Assembly: GCA_020844525.1 (NCBI GenBank)
Contig: JAJGAH010000068.1
Span: 1 to 9,458, forward strand
Reading direction: 5' to 3'
DNA from: Eubacterium sp.
GTDB lineage: Bacteria; Bacillota; Clostridia; Lachnospirales; Lachnospiraceae
Length of the DNA stretch: 9,458 bases
Below are positions 1 through 8,237 of this stretch, in pieces. Position numbers and translations under genes: made by a program. The first letter of the stretch is position 1. The number at the start of each line of letters is the position of its first letter. A model generated the notes under the pieces. The model did no database searches. It saw only the letters and a program-made list of their open reading frames with translations, and was not told the origin of the DNA.

Positions 1-116
1 TCAACTACACGTCTGATCAGCTTACGATGACCCCTGTGTACCCCGTCAAATTTTCCAAGGGTAATCACGCAGGGCTTTGTACCTGTATAATTTTTTAGAT
101 CCTGTATGTATTCCAA
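1..116 (-). CDS. ribF: Bifunctional riboflavin kinase / FAD synthetase, N-terminal fragment
   Basis: Only the first 38 codons are present; the gene continues past the left edge. The frame reads M-E-Y-I-Q-D-L-K and then ITLGKFDGVHRGHRKLI, the nucleotidyltransferase signature of the RibF N-terminal domain, with G-K-F-D-G and the H-R-G-H nucleotide-binding motif at about residues 21-30. The family phosphorylates riboflavin to FMN and adenylates FMN to FAD in the cytosol. An in-frame TGA lies eight codons upstream of methionine-like codons, so I place the start at a TTG (116-114), preceded by GAGG with a 9-nt gap. An MEYI-type N-terminus fits clostridial RibF. It follows truB after 104 bp, the usual end of this operon. 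The motif makes the identity secure; the TTG start is an inference. Confidence 0.88.
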   Translation of the reverse strand, partial: MEYIQDLKNYTGTKPCVITLGKFDGVHRGHRKLIRRVV

Positions 117-220
117 ATCTGCCGTACCTCAATATTTTCTGCGCAGTTTTCTATAGCTTCCCAGTTACCGTACAAGCCTTCAAAGCTTCCTTCGCAGGCT
201 CAATCATTCATATTGACCGG
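117..220 (-). other. truB-ribF intergenic spacer
   Basis: This 104-bp gap separates the truB stop from the proposed ribF TTG. I see no intrinsic terminator and no convincing promoter, only a weak AAGC...GCTT inverted repeat around 174-188 and the ribF ribosome-binding site. Co-transcription of ribF with truB is therefore likely. Confidence 0.5.
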
Positions 221-1180
221 TCATACGCCCGGATCATAAAACATCCGCACCGGTTTCCATGCGCTTCCCGCGTCATCCCGCTCAAAGATCCCGACAAAGG
301 CACCTTCTGAGTCGAAAATTTTGACTTTTTCCGTAGTATCACCACTGCTGCCAAAGGAAATACCCGCACTGCTTCCGGATATCTCAGGCAAATGCTCTGC
401 CTTTTTTTCGCGGCAGCAGGATGCAGAAATCCGGTTCCCATTGTGGGCAGCCGAATCCGCCTGTGGGAGCGTCTCAAGCGAAGGGATCGCAAACAGCTGG
501 TCCACCGGAATCAGAATGTCTCCCAGCCTGCCATCTTCCGTCTTCTGACGGATTTCATCGAGATGAAGCGCATCCTCCATGCAGAACATACCGACGCGGG
601 TCCGTGTCAGTGCCTCCATGCAGCCGCCGCAGCCGAGTCTCTCACCGATATCATGGCAGAGGGTACGGATATAGGTACCTCTGGAGCAGGTGACCCGTAT
701 TACTGCCTTTGGCAGCTGGCAGGAGAGCATCTTTATTTCGTAAAAATGCACCGGACGGGCCTCCCGTTCAACGGTTTTCCCTTCCCGTGCAATTTCATAA
801 AGCCTTCTTCCATGTACCTTCAGCGCAGAATACATAGGCGGAATCTGCAGCTGGTCTCCCGCAAACGACCTGAGACAGTCCCCAAGCTCCTCCTGTGTAC
901 AGGTAACCGGGTGAGAGGAAAGGACGCTGCCGCTTACATCCTGCGTGTCCGTATCCACTCCCAGCAGAAGTACGGCCTCATAGGTCTTTGTCTCACTGGT
1001 CAGCATATCCACCAGCCTGGTTGCCTTTCCCAGACACACAGGAAGAACTCCTTCCGCATCCGGGTCCAGCGTACCGGTATGGCCGATTTTTTTCTGATGC
1101 AGGATACCACGCAGCTTCGCGACAACGTCAAAGGAAGTATAACCCTTCTCCTTGTATACATTGATTACGCCGTTTATCAT
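221..1180 (-). CDS. truB: tRNA pseudouridine(55) synthase
   Basis: The product is 319 residues and isomerises U55 to pseudouridine in the T-arm of tRNAs. The N-terminus MINGVINVYKEKGYTSFDVV and the active-site segment GHTGTLDPDAEGVLPV (about residues 34-48) are diagnostic; the catalytic aspartate is Asp39. Further TruB signatures are KTYEA near residue 65, the SALKVHGRRLYEIAREG block and CSRGTYIRTLCHDIG. The C-terminal part has a Ser/Gly-rich insertion (about residues 250-288) between an AAHNGNRI segment and the final VKIFDSEGAFVGIFE strand of the PUA-like domain. That makes the protein slightly longer than the usual roughly 300 residues. The ATG overlaps the upstream stop in an ATGA arrangement, indicating translational coupling with the phosphoesterase gene. 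Identity is very secure. Confidence 0.97.
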   Translation of the reverse strand: MINGVINVYKEKGYTSFDVVAKLRGILHQKKIGHTGTLDPDAEGVLPVCLGKATRLVDMLTSETKTYEAVLLLGVDTDTQDVSGSVLSSHPVTCTQEELGDCLRSFAGDQLQIPPMYSALKVHGRRLYEIAREGKTVEREARPVHFYEIKMLSCQLPKAVIRVTCSRGTYIRTLCHDIGERLGCGGCMEALTRTRVGMFCMEDALHLDEIRQKTEDGRLGDILIPVDQLFAIPSLETLPQADSAAHNGNRISASCCREKKAEHLPEISGSSAGISFGSSGDTTEKVKIFDSEGAFVGIFERDDAGSAWKPVRMFYDPGV

Positions 1181-2130
1181 TGCCGCAGATCCTTTTCGAG
1201 ATGCTGTGTCAGGTTATTGATGACATCATAACAGGACCCCTGCATGGTGACGCCCGCTGCCCGGGCATGGCCGCCCCCGCCAAAGAACTGTGCGACAGTG
1301 CTCACATCCACCTGATCGACGGAACGAAGTGAAACCTTCCAGGTCCCCTCCGAAAGCTCGTACATGAATACAGATACCTCTACCCCGCTGGTATTGCGCA
1401 TCTGACTGACAATCCCGTCCATATCCGCAGGCGTTGCATGATAAAAATCCATATCTCTCTTCCGGATACAAGACACAATCAGTTTTCCGTCAAACATCAG
1501 AAAGCTCTCCACCAGCGCTCTGCCGAGAAGCTGGTTCTGGACAAACGTCTTCTGATAATAGGTCTCATCTATCAGCCTGCTAAAGGGAATTCCCTTTTCC
1601 ATCAGCGACGCGGCGATGCGCATTGTGCGGGGTGACGTACTGGCATACTGGAATACGCCGGTATCATGTACCATCCCCATGTACAGAGCCTCTGCACATT
1701 TTTCACCGATCTTATCCGAATCGAGGAAATTCCAGACCACCTCACAGGTGGAGCTGATCTCCGGATAGTTGAACAGCCAGGTATAGCTGTCCCGATTTGT
1801 CTTATGGTGGTCGAGACAGAGCACACGCTTTGCACTCTTCAGCAGACAGCTGGCAACACCGATCCTGTCATGACTGCTGATATCCAGAAGGATCAGAAGG
1901 TCACAGGGATATTCCACGCAGTCCTGCTTTGCCTTATCCAGGTCCCGGATGACATAGAACGCCCTGCGCGGTGCCTCCAGATAGACCTCTGTCTGTATCT
2001 GCGGAAAATTGTCCTTCAGATACAGGTACATGCCCATGCAGGACCCTACGCAGTCGCCATCCGGATTCACATGACCCGCAATCGCTACGGTTTTCACATC
2101 CTTTAAAAATTCATCAATCTTCTTCTGCAT
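1177..2130 (-). CDS. nrnA: DHH/DHHA1 phosphoesterase, NrnA type (nanoRNase / pAp phosphatase)
   Basis: From the ATG at 2130 the protein is 317 residues. It has the full metal-binding set of the DHH superfamily: NPDGD at 22-26, a motif II aspartate in LLILLDIS (Asp83), DHHKTN at 107-112 and HDTG at 155-158. The DHHA1 substrate-binding motif GGGGHARAAG is at about 284-293. Family members degrade 2-5 nt RNAs, pAp or cyclic-dinucleotide products using Mn2+; the exact substrate here cannot be told from sequence. The frame stays open to 2187, but the extra 19 residues lie inside rbfA and do not look like family sequence. GGAAAAGG lies 1 nt before the 2130 ATG, so the ribosome-binding site is not ideal. 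The gene overlaps rbfA by 17 bp and truB by 4 bp, a common clostridial arrangement. Confidence 0.92.
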   Translation of the reverse strand: MQKKIDEFLKDVKTVAIAGHVNPDGDCVGSCMGMYLYLKDNFPQIQTEVYLEAPRRAFYVIRDLDKAKQDCVEYPCDLLILLDISSHDRIGVASCLLKSAKRVLCLDHHKTNRDSYTWLFNYPEISSTCEVVWNFLDSDKIGEKCAEALYMGMVHDTGVFQYASTSPRTMRIAASLMEKGIPFSRLIDETYYQKTFVQNQLLGRALVESFLMFDGKLIVSCIRKRDMDFYHATPADMDGIVSQMRNTSGVEVSVFMYELSEGTWKVSLRSVDQVDVSTVAQFFGGGGHARAAGVTMQGSCYDVINNLTQHLEKDLRQ

Positions 2131-2494
2131 GCCTTTTCCGATCCTGTTCCATGACTTCGTCAATACGTTTGGACATATGCACACCATACTCTATGGATTC
2201 GTCCAGCTTGAAATGGAGTTCCGGGGTATTTCTCAGATTCAGGTTCACTGCAAGCATATGACGGATGAAACCGGCTGAGCTCTTCAGCCCTTCCATCGTA
2301 TCCGCCTTCGCCTTTTCATCTCCGAGCACACTGATCATGACCCGGCAGGTCTTCAGATCCGTAGCAACCGTCGCCTCTGTCACAGAGACAACGGGTGCGA
2401 TTCTCGGGTCCTTCACCACATTCCGGATGATATTGCTGAGCTCTTCCTTTACAGATTCATTGATTCTGATATTTTTAACACTGTTTTTTCTCAA
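2114..2494 (-). CDS. rbfA: 30S ribosome-binding factor A
   Basis: The product is 126 residues and is a single KH-like RbfA domain that binds 30S precursors and helps mature the 16S 5' end and helix 1. Recognisable family blocks are the N-terminal [14 protein letters not shown] helix, the [21 protein letters not shown] segment at about residues 28-48 (DPR motif) and the later [15 protein letters not shown] strand, followed by a charged C-terminal helix. The start is a TTG (2494-2492) overlapping the infB stop as TTGA. An AGAGGT sits 6 nt upstream, inside the last codons of infB, so reinitiation by ribosomes finishing IF2 is likely. Length is normal for the family. Confidence 0.95.
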   Translation of the reverse strand: MRKNSVKNIRINESVKEELSNIIRNVVKDPRIAPVVSVTEATVATDLKTCRVMISVLGDEKAKADTMEGLKSSAGFIRHMLAVNLNLRNTPELHFKLDESIEYGVHMSKRIDEVMEQDRKRHAEED

Positions 2495-5400
2495 CGCGGT
2501 ACCTCTACCATTGTGTAAGCCTCTACCTGGTCTCCCTCACTGACATCATTGAAGCCGTCAAATACGAGACCGCATTCATAGCCGGCCTTGACCTCCCTGA
2601 CATCATCCTTAAACCGCTTCAGGCTCGCGAGGTCTCCCTCGAATACCTGCTTCTTGCCGTGGGTGATCCGCACCTTGCATCCTCTCTGGACCACACCGTC
2701 GAGTACGTAGCTTCCTGCGATGGTGCCGACACCGGATGCTTTGAAGAGCTGACGAACCTCTGCGTGACCGATTACCTTTTCCTCGTAAACCGGCTCCAGC
2801 ATACCCTTCATTGCTGCCTCAATGTCATCGATTGCCTGATAAATAACCTTGTACAGTCTTACGTCCACCTTCTCCTGGTCCGCAAGCGCCTTCGCGTTTG
2901 CGTCCGGACGGACATTGAATCCGATGACAATCGCATTTGATGCGGCGGCAAGCGTCACATCTGACTCATTGATAGCGCCTACACCAGCATGAATAATCTT
3001 CACGACTACTTCGTCATTGGACAGCTTCATCAGAGACTGACGGATTGCCTCCACAGATCCCTGTACATCTGCCTTCACGACAAGCTCAAGCTCCTTGACG
3101 GAGCCATCCTGAATCTGGCTGAACAGATCATCCAGGGACATTCTGGACTTTGTCTCCTCCAGCAGCTGATTCTTGTGCTCGGCTGTAAAGGTGGCAGCAA
3201 AGTTCTTTGCCTCCTTATCGGTCTCCATGGCTACAAGGGTTTCACCGGCATCCGGAACGCCATCGAGTCCCTGCACCTCTACAGGTGTGGATGGTCCTGC
3301 CGTCTTCACGCGCTTTCCGTTTTCATCGGTCATCGCGCGGACCTTGCCGGAGCATGCACCGCAGGCGATATAGTCGCCGACATGCAGTGTTCCCTTCTGT
3401 ACAAGCAGGTTTGCAACCGGTCCCTTTCCTTTGTCCAGCTTTGCCTCCAGTACCAGACCTCTTGCCAGGCGGTCCGGATTTGCCTTCAGCTCCATGATAT
3501 CCGCAGTCAGAAGAATAGTCTCCAGCAGATTGTCAAGACCCTGTCCTGTCTTTGCTGAAACCTCTACCATTTCTGTCTGACCACCCCAGTCACTGGCAAC
3601 CAGACCATACTCTGTAAGCTCTTGCTTTACGCGGTCCACATTTGCGCCGGGCTTATCAATCTTGTTGATGGCTACAATGATCTCTACGTTTGCGGCTTTC
3701 GCATGGTTGATTGCCTCAATGGTCTGCGGCATAACGCCATCGTCCGCCGCCACAACGAGAACGGCGATATCCGTGGACTGTGCGCCACGCAGACGCATCG
3801 CTGTAAATGCCTCATGGCCAGGTGTGTCCAGGAAGGTGATCTTCCGGTTGTTGATGTTCACGACATAGGCACCGATATTCTGTGTGATACCGCCGGCCTC
3901 TTTTGCCGTTACATGAGCATGACGGATGGCATCCAGAAGGGAGGTTTTACCATGGTCTACATGTCCCATGACGCAGACAACCGGTGGACGCGGAACCATC
4001 TTGCTCTCATCCTCCTCGTCCTCCTTGAGCATCTCGGCGATCACATCGACCTTCTCCTCCGGCTCACAGAGAATATCATAGGTCATTGCGATCTCCTCTG
4101 CCTTGTCGTAATCAACCTCCTGGTTGACCGTATACATCTCGCCCTTCATGAAGAGATCCTTGACGATCACGGAAGGCTGCATCTTCATCTTCTCTGCCAG
4201 CTCACGGATTGTTACCTTTTCCGGGATCTTGATTTCCGTCACCTTCTCTTCCTTCTTTTCCTCTTTCTTATGCGTTGGCTTCTGAAGAGCCTTGGGAAGC
4301 AGATGTCTGCTGCCGCGTCCGGTTCCTCTGTCATTTGTGAATTTATTTCCGCGAAGATCGCTCTTGCTCTTATCCTTATCCTTGTTATGGCTGGCATTGT
4401 CTCTGGACGGCTTCTTCAGGCCCATGTCCATAGCCGCGCCCTGACCGGACCTGTGGTCCTGATGCTGGTTTCTGGAATGGCTCTGGAAGCGGTTTCCTTC
4501 TTCCTCGTTTTTCCCGCCAAAGCCCTGACGGTTTCCGCCGAAACCGGTACGGCTGCCACCGAAACCAGTACGGCTGCTGCCTGTTCCCGGACGATTATTT
4601 CTGTCACCATAGGGCTTCCGGCCCTGACTGCCATTGCGGTCGCCATAGCTTCTGCCCTGGCTGCCGTTGCGGTCGCCATAGCTTCTGCCCTGACTGCCAT
4701 TGCGGTCGCCATAGCTTCTGCCCTGGCTGCCACTGCGGTCGCCATAGCTTCTGCCCTGACTGCCGCTGCGGTCACCGTAGCTTCTGCCCTGGCTGCCATT
4801 GCGGTCACCGTAGCTTCTGCCCTGGCTGCCGTTGCGGTCGCCATAGCTTCTGCCCTGACTGCCGCTGCGGTCGCTGTAGCTTCTGCCAGTGCCGCTCTGT
4901 GCCTGATGGTTCCGGTTCTCTGCTGCAATATCAGAAGTGCTGCCCATCTGTGTTCCGCTCTGTTCTGCAGAAGCAGAAGCTTTGGATACAGATGCCGCCG
5001 GTTCTGCGTGATGTTCAGCAGTCTTTGACTCTGCTGCTCCAGCTGTCACTGATGCTCCGGAAGCTGCCTCGGAAGCCTGTGCTGCATGGACTGTACTCTC
5101 AGGCTTTGCTGCTGCGCTCTGCGCTGCAGGTGCGCTCTGCTGCGCTTCATGAGAGATCTCCGCAGATTTCTGTACAGCGGTCTCCGCAGCCTGACTGCGT
5201 TCTTCCTGCTCTGCCTGTGCTGCTGCAGCCTTTATGTTATTCTTCTTCTCCGCTTCTGCAGGCTTTACAGGCTCCTCTGTATGAATGACCGGATGTGGTC
5301 TGGGCACCTTTACAATCGGAGCGCCAGCTGCTGCAGCATGCTTGCCCACCGGACGCCCGCCACGGCTGCTCTCCTGCATAACACCGAGTCTGCCGGTTTC

Positions 5401-5655
5401 CGTTCTCCTGCCTGTCTGGTCTGCCTTCACGGACTTTTCTCTGGATTTCTTTTTCTTGTCTTCCATTGCCTGATGGAAGTTCCTTCCCTCTTTGCTGGTC
5501 GCATTCTGGGGATGGAAAACCGCAATCAGCCTTTTCTTCTTCTTTACCGGTTTTGCATCCCTGGCACCGCCGGCAGCATGCTCTTCCTTTGCGGCTCCGG
5601 CACCTGAGGTCTTTTTTGCGTCCTCTTCCGGTGTCTTTCCCATCTGTTCATTCAT
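2491..5655 (-). CDS. infB: Translation initiation factor IF-2
   Basis: IF2 is the GTPase that places initiator fMet-tRNA on the 30S subunit and promotes subunit joining. From the ATG at 5655 the protein is 1054 residues. Residues 1-460 are a low-complexity, Ala/Glu/Lys then Gly/Arg/Ser-rich extension with an 11-residue repeat array at about 265-341. One IF2_N module follows ([20 protein letters not shown], about 478-525). The G domain has G1 GHVDHGKT (564-571), GGIT (588-591), DTPGHE (610-615), NKID (664-667) and SAK (700-702), followed by the usual C-terminal domains ending ...VEVPR. The frame is open to a TTG at 5685 (10 more residues, GAGGT 10 nt upstream). I prefer the ATG with AAGGA 6 nt before it, but both may be used. 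The stop overlaps the rbfA start. Confidence 0.97.
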   Translation of the reverse strand: MNEQMGKTPEEDAKKTSGAGAAKEEHAAGGARDAKPVKKKKRLIAVFHPQNATSKEGRNFHQAMEDKKKKSREKSVKADQTGRRTETGRLGVMQESSRGGRPVGKHAAAAGAPIVKVPRPHPVIHTEEPVKPAEAEKKNNIKAAAAQAEQEERSQAAETAVQKSAEISHEAQQSAPAAQSAAAKPESTVHAAQASEAASGASVTAGAAESKTAEHHAEPAASVSKASASAEQSGTQMGSTSDIAAENRNHQAQSGTGRSYSDRSGSQGRSYGDRNGSQGRSYGDRNGSQGRSYGDRSGSQGRSYGDRSGSQGRSYGDRNGSQGRSYGDRNGSQGRSYGDRNGSQGRKPYGDRNNRPGTGSSRTGFGGSRTGFGGNRQGFGGKNEEEGNRFQSHSRNQHQDHRSGQGAAMDMGLKKPSRDNASHNKDKDKSKSDLRGNKFTNDRGTGRGSRHLLPKALQKPTHKKEEKKEEKVTEIKIPEKVTIRELAEKMKMQPSVIVKDLFMKGEMYTVNQEVDYDKAEEIAMTYDILCEPEEKVDVIAEMLKEDEEDESKMVPRPPVVCVMGHVDHGKTSLLDAIRHAHVTAKEAGGITQNIGAYVVNINNRKITFLDTPGHEAFTAMRLRGAQSTDIAVLVVAADDGVMPQTIEAINHAKAANVEIIVAINKIDKPGANVDRVKQELTEYGLVASDWGGQTEMVEVSAKTGQGLDNLLETILLTADIMELKANPDRLARGLVLEAKLDKGKGPVANLLVQKGTLHVGDYIACGACSGKVRAMTDENGKRVKTAGPSTPVEVQGLDGVPDAGETLVAMETDKEAKNFAATFTAEHKNQLLEETKSRMSLDDLFSQIQDGSVKELELVVKADVQGSVEAIRQSLMKLSNDEVVVKIIHAGVGAINESDVTLAAASNAIVIGFNVRPDANAKALADQEKVDVRLYKVIYQAIDDIEAAMKGMLEPVYEEKVIGHAEVRQLFKASGVGTIAGSYVLDGVVQRGCKVRITHGKKQVFEGDLASLKRFKDDVREVKAGYECGLVFDGFNDVSEGDQVEAYTMVEVPR
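4513..4575 (-). repeat. 21-bp triplicate in infB encoding (S/N)R(T/Q)GFGG
   Basis: Just after the 33-bp array, three 7-residue units read [14 protein letters not shown] and NRQGFGG. They add an RG/GFGG-type stretch to the disordered IF2 N-terminus. The unit differs from the 33-bp repeat, so it looks like a separate expansion. Confidence 0.8.
4620..4883 (-). repeat. 33-bp in-frame tandem repeat array within infB (8 units)
   Basis: Eight head-to-tail 33-bp units encode [10 protein letters not shown] plus N or S. Seven protein copies are perfect apart from that last N/S position, flanked by a degenerate copy at each end ([10 protein letters not shown] and [12 protein letters not shown]). The DNA copies differ only by transitions: Ser AGT/AGC largely alternates between neighbouring units (a 66-bp superperiod, with one break), and the N/S codon uses all of AAT, AAC, AGT and AGC. 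Because 33 is divisible by three, unit gain or loss keeps IF2 in frame. The array also leaves long shadow reading frames open on both strands. Confidence 0.95.
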
Positions 5656-5727
5656 TCTCTTTCCTTCATTTTCGTTATTATTCAATGTATCGATTACCTC
5701 TTGACTATTGTATGAATCGTGATTGAC

Positions 5728-6045
5728 TTACTCCTGTACATCCGCCTCAAAGAGCCTGTGTATTTCTCGGGCAAGCCCTGGATCTGTGATCACAACGGAA
5801 GATCGCTCCCCTTTCCCGATCAGTGCACCCAGCTCCTCTTTTGTGAGAAATTCATGAATCGGAATATGCCGGTAAGCGGCCATATCATGAAATTTCTTCT
5901 TTGTATTCGCGGAAGCATCCTGCGATACAAGGATCAGCGCAGCCTTTCCTGTCCGGACCGCATTCTCGGCGGCAAAGGAACCAGCTGCAATCCTGCCTGC
6001 TTTCATAGACAGGCTGATCATAAAGCGTGCCTTCTTACTGTCCAT
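5728..6045 (-). CDS. ylxQ: L7Ae-family ribosomal protein YlxQ (RplGA-like)
   Basis: The product is 105 residues and matches the small L7Ae/L30e fold protein encoded between ylxR and infB in Firmicutes. Features are the AGRIAAGSFAAENAVRTGKA segment (about residues 16-35; G-x-x-x-x-G and the RNA-contact helix), the ALILVSQDAS strand and turn, and the KKKFHDMAAYRHIPIHEF region preceding KEELGALIGKGERSSVVI. Family members bind kink-turn RNA, but the cellular role of YlxQ is not firmly established. The ATG is preceded by GGAGGAGGAG about 10 nt upstream. The gene overlaps the end of ylxR by 11 bp. A gap of 42 to 72 bp, depending on the infB start, follows. Confidence 0.9.
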   Translation of the reverse strand: MDSKKARFMISLSMKAGRIAAGSFAAENAVRTGKAALILVSQDASANTKKKFHDMAAYRHIPIHEFLTKEELGALIGKGERSSVVITDPGLAREIHRLFEADVQE

Positions 6046-6310
6046 TCTGCTTCAGCTCCTCCTCCAGTCTGTCGAACACTTCCGGAGGAATCGCACAGCC
6101 CAGGGACCGTTCCACACCATGATTTTTCCGGGCCTTCGCCAGACATGCGGCATCCGCGCATATGTAAGCGCCTCTTCCGTTCTGCCTTCCGGTAAAATCC
6201 AGCCGGATTTCTCCATCCGGTGTCCTCAGAATACGAATCAGTTCCTTCTTTGCCTTCTTCTCACGACAACCGACGCAGGTGCGCATCGGTACCTTACGGA
6301 CTTCGCTCAA
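6035..6310 (-). CDS. ylxR: YlxR family (DUF448) RNA-binding / nucleoid-associated protein
   Basis: The product is 91 residues. It carries the family signature PMRTCVGCREKKAKKELIRI (about residues 8-27; paired Cys12 and Cys15) and GRQNGRGAYIC (about 41-51). YlxR proteins have a fold suggestive of RNA binding, and a member has been implicated in transcriptional regulation and RNase P interaction in other Firmicutes; this is family knowledge. The start is a TTG (6310-6308) with a strong AGGAGG 11 nt upstream. The only other start is the internal ATG at residue 9, which would remove residues normally present before PMR. It overlaps ylxQ by 11 bp and sits 87 bp after the nusA stop. Confidence 0.92.
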   Translation of the reverse strand: MSEVRKVPMRTCVGCREKKAKKELIRILRTPDGEIRLDFTGRQNGRGAYICADAACLAKARKNHGVERSLGCAIPPEVFDRLEEELKQNGQ

Positions 6311-6334
6311 TGACTACGCTCCCTCCTGAAAAAA

Positions 6335-6397
6335 TTATGACTCTGTGTCAGATTCTGTTGTATCTGCAGTCTCTGTATCAGGTTCCTCTGCCGCAGA
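6335..6397 (-). other. In-frame acidic extension after the nusA stop codon
   Basis: After the nusA TAA (6400-6398) the same frame runs 20 more sense codons to a second TAA (6337-6335). The encoded residues, starting SAAEEPDTET, have the same Asp/Glu/Ser/Thr/Ala composition as the NusA tail. The second stop lies just before the ylxR AGGAGG. This may be a former end of NusA cut short by a GAA-to-TAA type change, a sequencing error, or a readthrough product. Confidence 0.6.
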
Positions 6398-7687
6398 TTA
6401 TTCTGCTTCTCCAGATTCTTCACGATTTTCCTCTGCAACAGAGTCCACGGCAGCTTCAGCTTCCGCATCCGAATCAGCGGTATCCTCGGCCTCTGTATCT
6501 GCATCACCGGAACCCTCAGACATTTCCTCTGTGGCAGCGGCATCAGATTCATCTATATCAGATTCATCTGCATTATCAGACGCATCCTCATCGTACTCTT
6601 CATAATCTTCTTCGTCGTCATCATCCTCGGCATATTCATCGAAAAGTCCTTCCTCACGTGCCTGAGTCTCGCTCTTTATATCAATCTTGAACTGCGTCAG
6701 ATGGGCAGCCAGACGGGCGTTCTGTCCCTCCTTGCCAATGGCCAGAGACAGCTGATAATCCGGAACGATGACAAGTGCCTGCTTCTCATCCGGGTCAGCC
6801 AGAACAGAAATTACCTTGGCCGGAGACAGTGCATTTTCAATCAGATAAGCCTGATTCTCATCCCAGTTAATGATATCGATCTTCTCACCGTCCAGCTCAT
6901 CCACAATTGCATTGACACGGGAACCATTGACACCGACACAGGCTCCGACCGCATCAACATTCGGATCATTGCTGTAGACTGCAATCTTTGTACGGGATCC
7001 GGCCTCCCTCGCAATTGCCTTGATCTCAATGACACCATCGCGGATTTCAGCGACCTCTTCCTCAAACAGTCTCTTGACCAGCTCCGGATGCGTGCGGGAA
7101 ACCAGAATCTTCGGGCCCTTCGGTGTGTCCCTCACCTCAAGCACATAGACCTTGACTCTCTCGGTGGGACGAAGCTTCTCACCCTTGACCATTTCCTTTG
7201 CTTTCAGGATTGCATCCACCTTTCCGAGGTTGATGCTGACATCCCTGCCGATATACCGCTGCACAACACCGGTCACAACATCGTGTTCCTTCTCATAATA
7301 TTCATTGTACAGAGATTTTCTCTCTTCCTCACGGATTTTCTGAAGAATGACATTCTTTGCGTTTGTGGCCGCAATCCGTCCAAAACTCTTGGACTGAATC
7401 TCAACCTGCACGACATCTCCGATCTGTGCCCCGGAATCAATCTTGAATGCATCCTGCTGTCCAATTTCCGTAACAGGATCCTCCACATGCTCTACCACCG
7501 TCTTCGCTGAAAGAATGTGGTAATCACAGGTATCCGGATCCATCGTTACTGTAACATTGTCTGTTCTGTCATACTGATTCTTGTATGCCTGCAGAAGAGA
7601 CTGCTGAATGGCCTCCAGAAGCGCATCCTTGCTGATTCCTTTTTCCTTCTCGAGAATCGTCAGAGCTTCCAGTATCTCGCTGTTCAT
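6398..7687 (-). CDS. nusA: Transcription termination/antitermination factor NusA
   Basis: The product is 429 residues and binds RNA polymerase and nascent RNA to modulate pausing and termination. An N-terminal polymerase-binding domain (about 1-125, MNSEILEALTILEKEKGISK) is followed by an S1 domain (about 134-200). KH1 carries VGVNGSRV with GVNG at 252-255, and KH2 carries AIGKEGQN with GKEG at 318-321. The core ends near residue 347. An acidic tail of about 82 residues follows, beginning AEDDDDEEDYEEYDED, which is not part of the usual Firmicutes NusA core. The ATG has AGGAGG 10 nt upstream. A three-codon frame (ATG GAA AAA TGA) sits between that site and the true start and overlaps it. The gene starts 44 bp after rimP. 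An in-frame acidic extension continues past the stop. Confidence 0.97.
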   Translation of the reverse strand: MNSEILEALTILEKEKGISKDALLEAIQQSLLQAYKNQYDRTDNVTVTMDPDTCDYHILSAKTVVEHVEDPVTEIGQQDAFKIDSGAQIGDVVQVEIQSKSFGRIAATNAKNVILQKIREEERKSLYNEYYEKEHDVVTGVVQRYIGRDVSINLGKVDAILKAKEMVKGEKLRPTERVKVYVLEVRDTPKGPKILVSRTHPELVKRLFEEEVAEIRDGVIEIKAIAREAGSRTKIAVYSNDPNVDAVGACVGVNGSRVNAIVDELDGEKIDIINWDENQAYLIENALSPAKVISVLADPDEKQALVIVPDYQLSLAIGKEGQNARLAAHLTQFKIDIKSETQAREEGLFDEYAEDDDDEEDYEEYDEDASDNADESDIDESDAAATEEMSEGSGDADTEAEDTADSDAEAEAAVDSVAEENREESGEAE

Positions 7688-7731
7688 TTTTCCATTTTCC
7701 TCCTGGTATGATATCCGATATTATGCACTGA

Positions 7732-8205
7732 TCAAAAATCAAACGCCATGCGTATCAGGGCGATGTCTTTTCTGGGAAATGTCATGGTTTCCCCGGTCTC
7801 ATCTTCTGCAATGGTGACTGTATCCTTGTCCCAGCCGGTCAGAACCCCGGTGAACTCCTTTGCGTGATTGATAATCCTGAATGTGTGAATTTCAATTCTC
7901 TGCCCTTTGGCGCGCTGGTAATCCCGTTCCTTTTTCAGGGGTCTTCCGAGCCCGGGCGAACTGACCTCCAGGATGTAGGAATTCTCAATAAAATCCTCCT
8001 CATCCAGCTTTGCGCCGAATGCATGGCTGATTTCCTCGCAGTCATCGACAGTGATTCCGCCTTCCTTGTCCGCATATGCCCTCAGATACCAGGTTCCGGC
8101 TTCCTTGACATATTCCAGGTCTACGAACTCATAATGCATCTCGTCAAGAATGGGGACCAGAATGGCTTCCGCCCGCTTCTCGACCGCATCTGTTCTGCTG
8201 CTCAC
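7732..8205 (-). CDS. rimP: Ribosome maturation factor RimP
   Basis: From the GTG at 8205 the product is 157 residues, normal for RimP, which binds the free 30S subunit and supports its maturation. The N-terminal domain shows the typical ILVPILDEMHYEFVDLEYVK stretch followed by a WYLRAYADKEGGITVDDCE block. The linker region has SYILEVSSPGLGRPLK, the family hallmark. The C-terminal SH3-like domain ends in FPRKDIALIRMAFDF. The frame is open to 8334, but the extra 43 residues have no family character and lie over leader hairpins. GGAG with a short gap precedes the GTG (AAAGGAGAGATTGC), which decides the start. It is the first gene of the operon. Confidence 0.95.
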   Translation of the reverse strand: MSSRTDAVEKRAEAILVPILDEMHYEFVDLEYVKEAGTWYLRAYADKEGGITVDDCEEISHAFGAKLDEEDFIENSYILEVSSPGLGRPLKKERDYQRAKGQRIEIHTFRIINHAKEFTGVLTGWDKDTVTIAEDETGETMTFPRKDIALIRMAFDF

Positions 8206-8237
8206 GCAATCTCTCCTTTCACGACACAACTGCCCCG

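Noticed and set aside
392..1231. 279-codon plus-strand open frame
   Set aside because: Antisense to truB, whose catalytic and structural motifs are unambiguous.
2131..2187. Upstream extension of nrnA to a start at 2187
   Set aside because: The additional 19 residues are entirely within rbfA and precede the normal family N-terminus.
4620..4883. CRISPR array
   Set aside because: The regular 33-bp repeats are directly adjacent with no unique spacers and encode an in-frame protein repeat.
4416..4928. 170-codon minus-strand frame with AEAMATA-like repeats
   Set aside because: Same repeat array read in another frame; wholly inside infB.
3622..5028. 468-codon plus-strand open frame opposite infB, rich in VAIASAL repeats
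   Set aside because: It is the antisense shadow of the infB repeat array, kept open because the 33-bp unit has no stop in that frame. No family resemblance; infB is certain on the other strand.
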